From NCBI RefSeq assembly GCF_001424305.1, contig NZ_LMPD01000003.1, forward strand, positions 482,387 to 546,386: DNA of 64,000 nt, read 5' to 3'. Below, one piece after another: positions 28,884-37,654 of the stretch (positions within the stretch are counted from its first letter, which is position 1; the number at the start of each line of letters is the position of its first letter). Under the pieces are notes generated by a model. It saw only the letters and a list, made by a program, of their open reading frames with translations, made no database searches and had not been told where the DNA came from. The stretch comes from Pedobacter sp. Leaf176. Lineage in GTDB: Bacteria > Bacteroidota > Bacteroidia > Sphingobacteriales > Sphingobacteriaceae. Position numbers and translations under genes: made by a program.

Positions 28884-29456
28884 CTAAGCTTCTTGCTCAG
28901 GTAATGTATTAAACACTATAGGTTCTTTTTTCTTCAAAATTGCAGCAAGAATTAGTCCCAATACGGCGTACATTGCAACTGACACACCAAAGCTTGTAAA
29001 TGAGTTTTTAAAAGTCGGCGCTAATTTTTCCTGCATGTTACCGGCTTTAGCAATGGCCTCGTCTATTTGTTCGGAAGCCATACCAAATTTCTCCATCATG
29101 CTTCGTTGCGATTCTTCAATGGCTGCTGCAGCTGTTGCTGGCAAGTCAGGATCGATTAACGTCATTAAAACTACATTGTATAATACAGAAGTTATTGCCA
29201 GAATTAAGGCTATTATCAAGAATGATTTAAAAGCCTCACCAAATGTCCAATAACCGCCTATTTCTTTGCGAATGGTTATTCCTACAAAAACCATTAAGGC
29301 TATAAAGATTATCAGAATTATAAATGGCAATGCAAAATTGGTGTAAAGCATTATTGGGTTAATGAAATACAGCGTTAACGATATAACAATTGAAACTGCT
29401 GCAAGTATAAAACCATATTTTAGGGATAATTTGGTGATTAAAGTACTCTTGTCCAT
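28884..29456 (-). CDS. DUF4199 family membrane protein
   Basis: 190 residues with four membrane segments: YGFILAAVSIVISLTLYFI, FALPFIILIIFIALMVFVGITI, FLIIALILAITSVLYNVVLM and SVAMYAVLGLILAAILKKKEP. Between the third and fourth is a helical periplasmic or cytoplasmic loop (AAIEESQRSMMEKFGMASEQIDEAIAKAGNMQ). This layout, with IRKEIGGYWTFGEAFK after helix 2, matches DUF4199, which is common in Bacteroidota and has no known role. It stands between the glycosyltransferase gene and an unknown acidic protein gene, all on the same strand. Confidence 0.85.
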   Translation of the reverse strand: MDKSTLITKLSLKYGFILAAVSIVISLTLYFINPIMLYTNFALPFIILIIFIALMVFVGITIRKEIGGYWTFGEAFKSFLIIALILAITSVLYNVVLMTLIDPDLPATAAAAIEESQRSMMEKFGMASEQIDEAIAKAGNMQEKLAPTFKNSFTSFGVSVAMYAVLGLILAAILKKKEPIVFNTLPEQEA

Positions 29457-29473
29457 GAGGTTTGATGTTTAGT

Positions 29474-30142
29474 TTAGTTATTAATAGTTGTTATCAATAT
29501 ATAAGTAGCAGAATCGAAGGATTTGTTACGGCTAAACTGAATTAATTCTTTTGTTGTCTCTGCACTACCTTCTGTATCAAGGAAAAATGCCATAAATGGA
29601 ACAAACAGATCTTTCATTTCTTCGCTAACATTTAAGGTCTCTGCAGTTTTGCAAATTTCTTCTATACTACTTTCTGCAAGTTGCTGGTTGCTTATTAACT
29701 CTTCATAAATTTCGAATTCATCCTGAAATTCGTCGTCTTCAACTAACAGGAATTCTTTCAGGAAATCGCCCAATTCCGGATCTAAATCCTCATCATGGCA
29801 TTCTTTAATATATAAAAGAAGGTTTAAAAGTTCGGTCCCCCTATCAATGGTTTCTTCTTCAATACTTGCCCATTCATCACTTTCAAGATAATCATCTTCC
29901 AGTTTCTGAACGTCACTGCTGAAGAAATTCACCATCAGCAAATCGAAGAAAACCTCTCTGAGTTCTTCGAATTTAGGATGTGAATCGAAAACAGCGTCAA
30001 AAGCAGTTGCTTTGTCTAAGAAATTAACATCCAGTTCAAAAGCCGCAATCAACTCCGTTTGAAAATTACCGGCTTCAACTTTTTCCGTTTCAGCATATTT
30101 ATTTATTGCCGCGCTCAGCGCTTTTTTTACTCTATTGTCCAT
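29474..30142 (-). CDS. Acidic all-helical protein of unknown function
   Basis: 222 residues, strongly acidic, with no signal peptide or membrane segment. It is predicted helical throughout, with many Asp/Glu clusters (VQKLEDDYLESDEWASIEEETIDRG, LLVEDDEFQDEFEIYEELI). I do not recognise the family. It lies 17 bp upstream of the DUF4199 gene in the same direction and may share a transcript. Composition argues for a real cytoplasmic protein. Confidence 0.65.
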   Translation of the reverse strand: MDNRVKKALSAAINKYAETEKVEAGNFQTELIAAFELDVNFLDKATAFDAVFDSHPKFEELREVFFDLLMVNFFSSDVQKLEDDYLESDEWASIEEETIDRGTELLNLLLYIKECHDEDLDPELGDFLKEFLLVEDDEFQDEFEIYEELISNQQLAESSIEEICKTAETLNVSEEMKDLFVPFMAFFLDTEGSAETTKELIQFSRNKSFDSATYILITTINN

Positions 30143-30233
30143 TTTTGTAGTATCAAGTATTTAGTATCAAGTATCAAGGCCTGCCATGGTTTTCAGCATA
30201 GCCGCAGTGCTTTCAGCTTTAGTCTTTCTGCTT

Positions 30234-31490
30234 TCAGCTTTCCTGGTATTGATTATTATTATAAACTAAAGTTACTTTCCCGGCAAGTTCTTTTCCTAAC
30301 AAAGGGCTGTTCGCTGATTTCGATTGGTTTGACGATACATCAAAAACCCATCTTTTATCGACTGCAAAAATTGTAAAATTGGCTTCCTGCCCTTCTTCAA
30401 TCAACGGAACGTTTAAATTTAATAATTTACGCGGGTTAATGGCTAATTTTTCTGCAATAAGACTTGCATCTAATCCTGCCTTCAACACCAGAGGAAGAAC
30501 GGTTTGCAAAGCAATGATGCCATAATGTGCAATTTCAAATTCTACATTCTTAAACTCAATTTCTTCCGGACGGTGTTGCGATGTGATGGCGTCGATTGTT
30601 CCATCTTTTAAACCTGCAATTAATGCTTTCACATCGCTTTTGCTCCGTAATGGCGGTTTAACTTTGTAATTACTATCAAAATCCATCAATAGCTCTTCTG
30701 TAAAAACCAGATGATGCGCCGTAACATCACAAGAGATTCGAACACCTTCTTTTTTTGCCTTGCGAATTAAAGCAACTGAGCCCGCTGTGGAAATGTTGCT
30801 GATGTGAATTTTAGTTTCATTGTATTGGGCAAGGAAAATATCGCGGGCAATATGCATTTCTTCAGCTAAGGCAGGTAAGCCTTTCATGCCTAAAAGCACC
30901 GAATTTTTACTTTCGTTTATCTGAGATTTTCCGGCTATCGATTTATTTTCAGGATAAACCATTACCAAGGCATCAAAACCTTTAGCATATTGCAATGCAC
31001 GACTCATAAAGCCATCATCCTGAATCGCCCGGTCACCATCAGAAAAGGCTACAGCACCCGCCTGCTGCATGTCAAAAAGTTCAGCAAGTTCCTTTGCTTC
31101 ACGGTTTTGACTTAAAGCACCAATCGGGTAAACATCAACTAAATTGTTATTCGCTTTATTGATAATATACTCAACCTGAGATTTTGACTGAACGACCGGA
31201 CTGGTTTGAGGCAAAAGTGCCAGACCTGTAAACCCCCCTGCTTTGGCCGTTGCCGTTAATGTTTGAATATCCTCTTTAGTTTCGAAACCAGGGTCGCCGG
31301 CAACACAATTTAAATCGAAAAGTCCAGGCGTTAAAAATGCACCTTCAGCATCGAAAACATTTTCATCTTTTTCCGCTGATAAATTACCGATGCTTTGGAT
31401 TTTCCCATCAAGTACCCTAACATCACATTGCTGTTTATTAAACTTACTCTGCGGATCGGCTATCGTTACATGTTTTACAAGGAGATTCAT
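30234..31490 (-). CDS. Dihydroorotase homologue lacking catalytic residues (PyrX-like)
   Basis: 418 residues of the amidohydrolase fold, with LLVKHVTIADPQSKF, FLTPGLFDL, LPQTSPVVQSKSQVEYI and DVTAHHLVFTEELL in family order. The active-site signatures are changed. DxHxHxREPG is DLNCVAGDPG (residues 59-68), so both metal His and the substrate Arg are gone. HxED near residue 180 is YPENKS, HVST is SNIST (231-235), and TDHAPH is SQHRPE (304-309). Enzymatic activity as a dihydroorotase is therefore very unlikely. A structural role with aspartate carbamoyltransferase, as for PyrX/PyrC' proteins, is one known possibility. The ATG overlaps the stop of the BatA-type gene by 4 bp. Confidence 0.85.
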   Translation of the reverse strand: MNLLVKHVTIADPQSKFNKQQCDVRVLDGKIQSIGNLSAEKDENVFDAEGAFLTPGLFDLNCVAGDPGFETKEDIQTLTATAKAGGFTGLALLPQTSPVVQSKSQVEYIINKANNNLVDVYPIGALSQNREAKELAELFDMQQAGAVAFSDGDRAIQDDGFMSRALQYAKGFDALVMVYPENKSIAGKSQINESKNSVLLGMKGLPALAEEMHIARDIFLAQYNETKIHISNISTAGSVALIRKAKKEGVRISCDVTAHHLVFTEELLMDFDSNYKVKPPLRSKSDVKALIAGLKDGTIDAITSQHRPEEIEFKNVEFEIAHYGIIALQTVLPLVLKAGLDASLIAEKLAINPRKLLNLNVPLIEEGQEANFTIFAVDKRWVFDVSSNQSKSANSPLLGKELAGKVTLVYNNNQYQES

Positions 31491-33526
31491 ATTGTTCTTT
31501 TTGTGTTGTTAAAAAATCGGATGAGCAGTATTTCTGCTGCAATAAAAATCAGCGACAAAATTAGACAAAGTTTCCATAAAGTCTGCCCGATTTTATTTGC
31601 CCCGGAAACTAACTTAACTGCATCTTTATCTGTATCGTAGATTTTCAAATTAGCTTTTCCTGCAAGATTATCAAGTTCACTTTTACTTAAATAATGCATG
31701 TCAGATTCCGACCGGCCAATATTAAAACTATAAACCGCAAGCTGCGAATCGGCCAGCTTCAAATTGTAAAAACCTGGCACTTTAACCTGGTCAGCAACAT
31801 AAATAAAGGTTTTACCATCAACCTGTCTAACTTCAGGAATGGCCTCAAAATTTTTTGAGTCAAGTTTCAGCATTTGGTTTTTACCCAAAGTGATGTTTTT
31901 ACTTTTCAAAGTTGTTTCGTCCCCAATGGTGTGATACAAAGTGTTTTCAATGCCGCTGCTTAAGGCCAGGCGATACATTAACGGCACAAAAAACGGATGC
32001 CGTGCAAGGTTGCCGTCTGCGCTGTTCAAACTGGTTGCGGATAGGTAAACAAAGCCGTTACCTACTCCATATTTCGCAAAAAATGATTTCCCGCCGGGCA
32101 AGCCCAATAGCATTTCTTTGTTCGAAGAATTATTTTCTATAAAGTTGAAATAACGGTTTACAGATGGTAAATCCAGGTTCCTGGGAATCGCTTCAAAAAC
32201 AGTTTTAAAAATCGGATTCTGCAGGTCTATCTTATCTACCTTCGTGGCAGATGTATTCAAACTTTGAATAACAGGCAATGACAAGTCACTTAAAAATGCA
32301 TTGTAGGTTTGTACATCTGCATCTAAATCCGGGAATATAACGACTGATCCACCAGCCTTTAGGTAAATTTTTAATTGTTGAGCCAAACCGCTGGATGGAT
32401 TTCTTAATCCATTGAGTATAATTATACCATAATCAGCAAAGCCACTGTAAATAATGTTGCTTTCAAAATTTTCATTGAGTTTATAGTATTTGTCTGTTGC
32501 AAACAGCGTTTTAATGTAATTGCCGACATTCGGTCCATTTATGCTTAATACAGGAAAGTTCAAGTCAACTTTAAAACTAAAGAATAGGGAGTCATCAAAA
32601 GTTACAGGGAAATCTTTAATACTGATTACACCTTTTTGCCAACCAGCCGCCAGGCCTGAAAAACTTAAAGTGTCTCTTTTTATTTTTCCAGCGGGAATTG
32701 TAACGGAACTTAAAGCTTTCTGTTGGTTATTAATAGTGAGTTTTAAAGGTATACTTACAGCATCTTCTTCAGAATAATTTTTCACCTGAACCACAAGCTT
32801 TTCATTTGCACCCGGTTGATGGTTTGGCGACAATGCCCAAACGCTGTCGACCGCTACATTGGGTAAAGTTGTTGCATTAAGTTTTAAAAAAGAATATTGA
32901 ATATTAGATTTGGTTTCCAGCTTTTTGTTAGCGGCGATGTTTTTCTGAAAATCACTAATGATAAAGCTGTACTTATTAGACGAGCCTGTGAACACATTAT
33001 TCTGGCGGTTTAAAATCTGTTGAAGATTGCGGGTGGTAGCAGAAATTTTCACATCATCCAACGCGTTTAAAAAATCGTCCTGATTTAATAGGCGTTGGTG
33101 TTTACCTTCAAAATCGTTGGTTAGTAGCTGAAATTTATCGTTCAAACCGAACGCTTTCACCAATTCTTTTGCCCGTCTCTTAGCTTCATCAAGCAAATTA
33201 CCATCCTTGTTAACCGCCTCCATACTGTAGGAATTATCAATATAAACACTTATCGTGTTATTTAACAAGGTTGTTTTTTTATCTGATATAGGAATATAAG
33301 GTTGGGCGAAAGCCAGGACTAAAAAGATGATGGCTAAAATTCTTGATAGAAGAATCAATAGGTTTTTGATTTTCTCTTTCGATGAGTTTTGTAACTCAAC
33401 CTGTTTTAAAAGCTGAACATTTGAGAAATAAACTTTTTTAAATTTCCGGAAATTGAACAAATGAATAATAACCGGAATTGCAACCGATAATAGTGCGAAA
33501 AGAAAGCCCGGATAAAGGAAATTCAT
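31487..33526 (-). CDS. BatA-type N-terminal domain / vWA-like membrane protein
   Basis: 679 residues. The N-terminus MNFLYPGFLFALLSVAIPVIIHLFNFRKFKKVYFSNVQLLKQVE is the BatA (aerotolerance) domain, followed by a second membrane helix (NLLILLSRILAIIFLVLAFAQPYIP). A vWA-like region comes next (TISVYIDNSYSMEAVNKDGNLLDEAKRRAKELV, with the metal-site type DNSYS). Then there is a glutamine-amidotransferase-like Rossmann region (IIYSGFADYGIIILNGLRNPSSGLAQQLKIYLKAGGSVVIFPD) and a C-terminal helix. Family members sit in the inner membrane. Function is not established. It is coupled to the dihydroorotase-like gene. Confidence 0.85.
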   Translation of the reverse strand: MNFLYPGFLFALLSVAIPVIIHLFNFRKFKKVYFSNVQLLKQVELQNSSKEKIKNLLILLSRILAIIFLVLAFAQPYIPISDKKTTLLNNTISVYIDNSYSMEAVNKDGNLLDEAKRRAKELVKAFGLNDKFQLLTNDFEGKHQRLLNQDDFLNALDDVKISATTRNLQQILNRQNNVFTGSSNKYSFIISDFQKNIAANKKLETKSNIQYSFLKLNATTLPNVAVDSVWALSPNHQPGANEKLVVQVKNYSEEDAVSIPLKLTINNQQKALSSVTIPAGKIKRDTLSFSGLAAGWQKGVISIKDFPVTFDDSLFFSFKVDLNFPVLSINGPNVGNYIKTLFATDKYYKLNENFESNIIYSGFADYGIIILNGLRNPSSGLAQQLKIYLKAGGSVVIFPDLDADVQTYNAFLSDLSLPVIQSLNTSATKVDKIDLQNPIFKTVFEAIPRNLDLPSVNRYFNFIENNSSNKEMLLGLPGGKSFFAKYGVGNGFVYLSATSLNSADGNLARHPFFVPLMYRLALSSGIENTLYHTIGDETTLKSKNITLGKNQMLKLDSKNFEAIPEVRQVDGKTFIYVADQVKVPGFYNLKLADSQLAVYSFNIGRSESDMHYLSKSELDNLAGKANLKIYDTDKDAVKLVSGANKIGQTLWKLCLILSLIFIAAEILLIRFFNNTKRTI

Positions 33527-33581
33527 TAAAAACCAAAGATAGAAAAATTATGGAAAGCGGCGAATATCGATTGTAATAAAC

Positions 33582-34418
33582 TCAGTGAACCGCAAGCTGC
33601 TCCAATACTTCCGATGTTTCGCTTCCGGTGTCGACTGTTTTAACCAAAACACCATTTTTATCAATCAAAAAATGACTTGGGTAAGCATTTACCTTTAATT
33701 TCTCTGTCATGTATTTTTCCTGGTTGGGAACAGTTGCGTATTCGAATTTTGTTTTACCCAAAAAATCCAGCAGTGGTTTCTTGTCATCAATCGCCAGACT
33801 AATAAATAATATATCTTTTCGATTTTTATATTTTTCGACCATCTCGTTTAATTCGGGCATCTCCTGTACACAAGCCACGCAACCTATAAACCAGCATTTA
33901 AACAAAACGATTTTACCTTTTGTGTTTTCTGAAGAATAATTGACACCATTTACATCATTAAAATTAAATGACGGAATAGGTTTGCCTTCCATTTTAAAAT
34001 AACGAAGCTGAGTTTTGGCGTAATCGGCAATAACCGCCCCACCATCTTTTTTAAGATGAGCAGGAATTTTGACCAACTTGTAACTACCGCCTGGATTTTC
34101 TGTATGGATTAAAAGCGGTAAGAACTTCCCTTTAGTCAGTTTTAGCAAAAAAGCCTCCTTTTCTATGGGTTTATCATTTTCATCTACAGGCAAAAAATCG
34201 CGATATAGCTTTACATATCTTGCATGGTAGTTCCAATAATGCTCAAAGTCAGAAGTTATAGAAGCCAAAGCGTATTCGGGCGTTCCCACTTTTGGCATAT
34301 TTTCTTTTACAGATAGAACTTGAGTGGATTCAGGTTTAGGTCGGTCTGAATTTGGCTTTTGCAAACACGAGGAAGAAAATAACACAAATAAAAGGAGAAT
34401 GGCGCATAGATTTCTCAT
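33582..34418 (-). CDS. TlpA/ResA-like thioredoxin-fold lipoprotein
   Basis: 278 residues. The lipoprotein signal ends VLFSSSCLQKP. A helical N-terminal region of about 120 residues precedes a redoxin domain (GKPIPSFNFNDVNGVNYSSENTKGKIVLFKCWFIGCVACVQEMPELN). The redox motif is CVAC within WFIGCVAC, and the cis-Pro loop is NAYPSHFLIDKNG. It probably acts as a periplasmic thiol-disulfide reductant. It is followed by the BatA-type gene 55 bp away. Confidence 0.88.
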   Translation of the reverse strand: MRNLCAILLLFVLFSSSCLQKPNSDRPKPESTQVLSVKENMPKVGTPEYALASITSDFEHYWNYHARYVKLYRDFLPVDENDKPIEKEAFLLKLTKGKFLPLLIHTENPGGSYKLVKIPAHLKKDGGAVIADYAKTQLRYFKMEGKPIPSFNFNDVNGVNYSSENTKGKIVLFKCWFIGCVACVQEMPELNEMVEKYKNRKDILFISLAIDDKKPLLDFLGKTKFEYATVPNQEKYMTEKLKVNAYPSHFLIDKNGVLVKTVDTGSETSEVLEQLAVH

Positions 34419-34483
34419 AACTATGTTCTGAACAATTAAGAAACAAGCTACAAATAATATATTAAAATAGAAAAATAGTTAAA

Positions 34484-34888
34484 TTAATAAGAAAATCCAG
34501 GAAACTCAATGTTCACGATTTTCCAGGTATCGTTATGCAAAGCAAAATACAGTTTAAAAGGGCCGCTTACAATCTTGGATTGTTTTTGGATAACATCCCT
34601 ATAACCTGCAACACCTTCAACAAAACCCATCCCCTTTTTATCACTTAGCAGTTCAAAATTGACATCGATGATATCATACCGGCCTCCAACATATTCATCA
34701 GATTTACCAAAAATCCCTTTCAGCCTGCCAATGATAATGCCTTTGCCGATCACTTTATTTCCCGGGAGGATAAAGAAATCATTCAGTTCTTCAGTAATAG
34801 ATTTTGACTGCTTAAACCAGGCATTGATAAATCTAATGGAACTATTTACGATATCAGCCTGATGGTTAAAAGTGGAGTTATCCTGCAT
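34484..34888 (-). CDS. Small protein with possible NTF2-like fold, function unknown
   Basis: 134 residues, no signal peptide. A helical start (IVNSSIRFINAWFKQSKSITEELNDFFI) followed by curved strands (YDIIDVNFELLSDKKGMGFVEGVAGYRDVI, FKLYFALHNDTWKIVNIEF) resembles the NTF2/SnoaL cone fold, ending in the usual DTWKIVN-type strand. No ligand or catalytic residues could be assigned. It lies between the L,D-transpeptidase and TlpA genes in the same direction. Confidence 0.6.
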   Translation of the reverse strand: MQDNSTFNHQADIVNSSIRFINAWFKQSKSITEELNDFFILPGNKVIGKGIIIGRLKGIFGKSDEYVGGRYDIIDVNFELLSDKKGMGFVEGVAGYRDVIQKQSKIVSGPFKLYFALHNDTWKIVNIEFPGFSY

Positions 34889-34906
34889 TGTGCAAATCTA
34901 CAGCTT

Positions 34907-36472
34907 CTATCTAAATTTCTTCATGGCCGTCCAAAGTTTTTCGTCCATTTCATAAACATCGGGGCGGTATTCGATTCTGCCATTTTGAGGCCATGCGGTA
35001 TAATAGGTAATTAATAATGGAACCGCTTTTTTCGGACCAAACCAAGCCGGTTTCAATTGGAAGGATTTTAAAGTATCAGCCTTCTTCGCCATGCGTTTAC
35101 GGTACCAGTTCATATGTGTCGTATCAACAGGAAGCAAATCAACTTCAACCCTCAATTTATCGTAAGAATAGTTATCATTTAGTAATTTTTCAGCAAATTC
35201 CAAAGGCTTTTCTACGCGTACACAACCGTGACTAATTGCCCTGTTGGCTAAATTAAAACCATTTTTATTGTTGGTATCGTGGAGATAGATACTGGAACTA
35301 TTATCAAAGATAAACTTGAATTTACCTAAAGCATTACCGCCACCAGAACCCTGTTTAAATTTAAAAGGGAGTTTATCTCTTGAATAGCGGCTCCAGTTAA
35401 TGGTATCCGGCTCACCAATAAGTTTATCTTTGTAATAAACATTTATATTGCTATTAGATAAATAATAAGGGTCTTTTCGGGCCATCCAATAGATTTCACT
35501 TTGTGCAATACTTACCGGAATGTTCCATATCGGATTTGCCTGAATTGAATTAATTTTACTGAACAACAGAGGCGTTTCGTGGTTTTTAGGCTTGTCGTCT
35601 AAATTGCCCGATTTGGCAAAGGCTTTCATTTTTTCTTCGTAACCATTCTCACGTTTTCCACCGACGCAAACTTTCATTGATATAACAGTATCTTGTTTAT
35701 CAAACCATGTAAGCTTAAAATCAGGAATATTTACCTCAACATAGTTATCACCAGTCTCTGGCATTTTCCATCGGAACCGTTCCATATTCAACGCTAAAAT
35801 TCGCTTTTCAACGGCATTATTAGTTGACAAATAAGCCTGTTGCAAGCCTTTATACTGTGCTGATTTAGGTTGAACTGCGTTTAATGTGTCAACCAGATTT
35901 TCCGACGCTAATAATTTCGACATCCCTAAACTATCCGGGCGCTTAACTTTAATGTAATACCTTGAAAAAATACTACGTGGATTAACGACACCGAACTTCA
36001 AAAAATTGGTATAATTTAAATACGCATTTGCGCTCAAAATTTCCAGTTTAGCGATCACGGGGTAAGTTTCGTCCACCGTTTTAAATTTATTGGCGCCAAG
36101 TTCTGAAAGCAATGATTTTATCTCCTCAGCTTTAAATATTTTTGGATTGATGCCATGAACTGTACTGTTTTGTAAAAAATTCACAAGCGAATCCAGATTA
36201 CCATTGGTATAGAATTTAGTTACCAATCGTGGCTCATCATTATTCTCCGAATAAAAAGCCTTAATGGTTTTTGGGTTGATAAAATTTACAGAAAGCTCAG
36301 CCATTGTTTTCACAAAAACGCTGTCGTAAGCTACAGTATCGAAATCTTTATAAATTTTATTATTAAAATGTTCAGAAAGAACTTTGCCAATTTCTGGAGG
36401 TGATTTAAACCAGTTGCAGGCAGAAATACAAATTACAATGGGAATGATTAGAAAGCGGAAGTTCTTCAACAC
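34907..36472 (-). CDS. L,D-transpeptidase, YcbB/LdtD-like
   Basis: 521 residues. A lipoprotein-type N-terminus (IPIVICISACNWFKSPP) is followed by a helical scaffold and peptidoglycan-binding-like region (ERFRWKMPETGDNYVEVNIPDFKLTWF). The YkuD catalytic domain contains RAISHGCVRVEKPLEFAEKLL with the nucleophile Cys, and the long capping insertion typical of the YcbB group (SIQANPIWNIPVSIAQSEIYW, DPYYLSNSNINVY). It forms 3-3 crosslinks in peptidoglycan or attaches proteins. It is divergent from the his operon, with 270 bp between the two starts. Confidence 0.92.
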   Translation of the reverse strand: MLKNFRFLIIPIVICISACNWFKSPPEIGKVLSEHFNNKIYKDFDTVAYDSVFVKTMAELSVNFINPKTIKAFYSENNDEPRLVTKFYTNGNLDSLVNFLQNSTVHGINPKIFKAEEIKSLLSELGANKFKTVDETYPVIAKLEILSANAYLNYTNFLKFGVVNPRSIFSRYYIKVKRPDSLGMSKLLASENLVDTLNAVQPKSAQYKGLQQAYLSTNNAVEKRILALNMERFRWKMPETGDNYVEVNIPDFKLTWFDKQDTVISMKVCVGGKRENGYEEKMKAFAKSGNLDDKPKNHETPLLFSKINSIQANPIWNIPVSIAQSEIYWMARKDPYYLSNSNINVYYKDKLIGEPDTINWSRYSRDKLPFKFKQGSGGGNALGKFKFIFDNSSSIYLHDTNNKNGFNLANRAISHGCVRVEKPLEFAEKLLNDNYSYDKLRVEVDLLPVDTTHMNWYRKRMAKKADTLKSFQLKPAWFGPKKAVPLLITYYTAWPQNGRIEYRPDVYEMDEKLWTAMKKFR

Positions 36473-36544
36473 GTAAATTTTAATAAAAAAATAAGCTAAT
36501 GGAATTTTTAAAACAGCATAATGGCAAATTAAGTGCCATTATTT

Positions 36545-36574
36545 TTTGATTTACCGTTTCAAACACTATATTTG
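36545..36574 (+). promoter_or_regulatory. Promoter of the his operon
   Basis: TTTG at 36545-36548, 18 nt, then TATATTTG at 36567-36574. This fits the Bacteroidota TTTG / TAnnTTTG consensus. Transcription would begin about 36580, leaving a leader of roughly 165 nt before hisG. Confidence 0.7.
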
Positions 36575-36618
36575 CCTGCGCTTATCAGCTAACGTATTGA
36601 TACTGGCATAAATAATTT

Positions 36619-36666
36619 ATGAATTTAACTTTGAAACATCACTTACATTTACATCATCGCCGATAG
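36619..36666 (+). CDS. hisL: his operon leader peptide
   Basis: A 15-codon frame, MNLTLKHHLHLHHRR, ends in TAG. Five of the 15 residues are histidine (positions 7, 8, 10, 12 and 13). It lies 45 nt after the -7 box and 17 nt before a U-run hairpin, upstream of hisG. This is the arrangement of a classical attenuation leader: ribosome stalling at the His codons when charged tRNA-His is scarce would favour read-through. Not listed by length-limited gene callers because of its size. Confidence 0.75.
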   Translation: MNLTLKHHLHLHHRR

Positions 36667-36682
36667 GCGATATGATATGTTT

Positions 36683-36705
36683 GTTTTGTACTCAAAACTT
36701 TTTTT
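36683..36705 (+). terminator. Candidate attenuator hairpin before hisG
   Basis: GTTTTG (36683-36688), loop TACT, CAAAAC (36693-36698), then seven T. The stem is only 6 bp and AT-rich, so it is weak on its own. An upstream hairpin overlaps the leader codons: TCGCC and GGCGA around GATA, with AAACAT (36634-36639) able to pair with ATGTTT (36677-36682). Alternative pairing is possible, but I could not compute energies. Confidence 0.5.
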
Positions 36706-36743
36706 CCGTAAAATTATTTCTTGTTCATTCTATATTCAATACT

Positions 36744-37595
36744 TTGAAAACACTTAAAATCGCTATCCAGAAGTCGGGTAGGTTAAACGAAAAATCTGTA
36801 GAAATATTAAAAAATTGTGGTCTTTCTTTCGAAAACTATAAAAGTTCTTTAATATCAACCGTTCAAAATTTTCCATTAGAAATCCTCTTTCTTCGCGATG
36901 ACGACATCCCCGAATACGTTCAGGATGGCATCGCCGATTTGGGCATTGTTGGGGAAAATGTAATCACCGAAACTAAAGCTGGAGTAGAGTACCTGCAACG
37001 TTTGGGATTTGGAAAATGCACACTAAAAATCGCTGTTCAAACGGGTAGCGAAATCCAGAAATTAGAAGACTTAAATGGCAAAGCAATTGCGACTTCCTAC
37101 CCTGTGATTCTTGAAAAATTCTTATCAGAAAAAGGAATAAAATCGGACATCAGAACCATCTCCGGTTCGGTAGAAATTGGTCCGGGTTTAGGTCTGAGCG
37201 ATGCGATTTTTGATATCGTTTCTACAGGCGGAACGTTAAAGAGTAATGGACTAAAACCATTCGCAGATGTGATGCAATCGGAAGCTGTTTTAATCGGAAA
37301 TAAATCGATATTGGACAACCCTGAAGTTGCAGAATTGTTGCAGAGAATCCGTTCGGTTTTGAGCGCAAAATCTAACAAATATGTGGTACTAAATGTATCA
37401 AAAGACAACCTGCAAAAAGTAGTCGATTTATTACCAGGTGTCAAAAGTCCGACGGTAGTTCCATTGTTTGAACCGGATTGGGTTGCTGTTCATTCTGTAA
37501 TTGCCGAAGAAGATTTCTGGGATAAAATCAACAGTCTTAAGGCCGCTGGTGCTGAAGGTATTTTAGTGATGCCAATTGAGAAGATTATCACATAA
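36744..37595 (+). CDS. hisG: ATP phosphoribosyltransferase (long form)
   Basis: 283 residues from a TTG start at 36744 (LKTLKIAIQKSGRL; Met by initiation). The upstream ATG at 36672 would add 24 residues covering the attenuator and is rejected. It has the family segments IAIQKSGRLNEKSVEIL, DDDIPEYVQDGIADLGIVGENV, and the PRPP-binding region DIVSTGGTLKSNGLKP. The C-terminal regulatory ACT-like domain (KYVVLNVSKDNLQKVVDLLPG through AAGAEGILVMPIEKI) marks the long, His-inhibited form. It catalyses the first step of histidine synthesis and opens the operon. Confidence 0.95.
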   Translation: MKTLKIAIQKSGRLNEKSVEILKNCGLSFENYKSSLISTVQNFPLEILFLRDDDIPEYVQDGIADLGIVGENVITETKAGVEYLQRLGFGKCTLKIAVQTGSEIQKLEDLNGKAIATSYPVILEKFLSEKGIKSDIRTISGSVEIGPGLGLSDAIFDIVSTGGTLKSNGLKPFADVMQSEAVLIGNKSILDNPEVAELLQRIRSVLSAKSNKYVVLNVSKDNLQKVVDLLPGVKSPTVVPLFEPDWVAVHSVIAEEDFWDKINSLKAAGAEGILVMPIEKIIT

Positions 37596-37654
37596 AACAG
37601 GTCGAAACACCTTAAAAAAGCATTAACTATTAGTTAATTTAAAATTATAACACA

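Noticed and set aside
36672..36743. hisG starting at ATG 36672
   Set aside because: It would place 24 residues over the attenuator hairpin and U run. The family N-terminus begins at KTLKIAIQKSGRL, just after TTG 36744.
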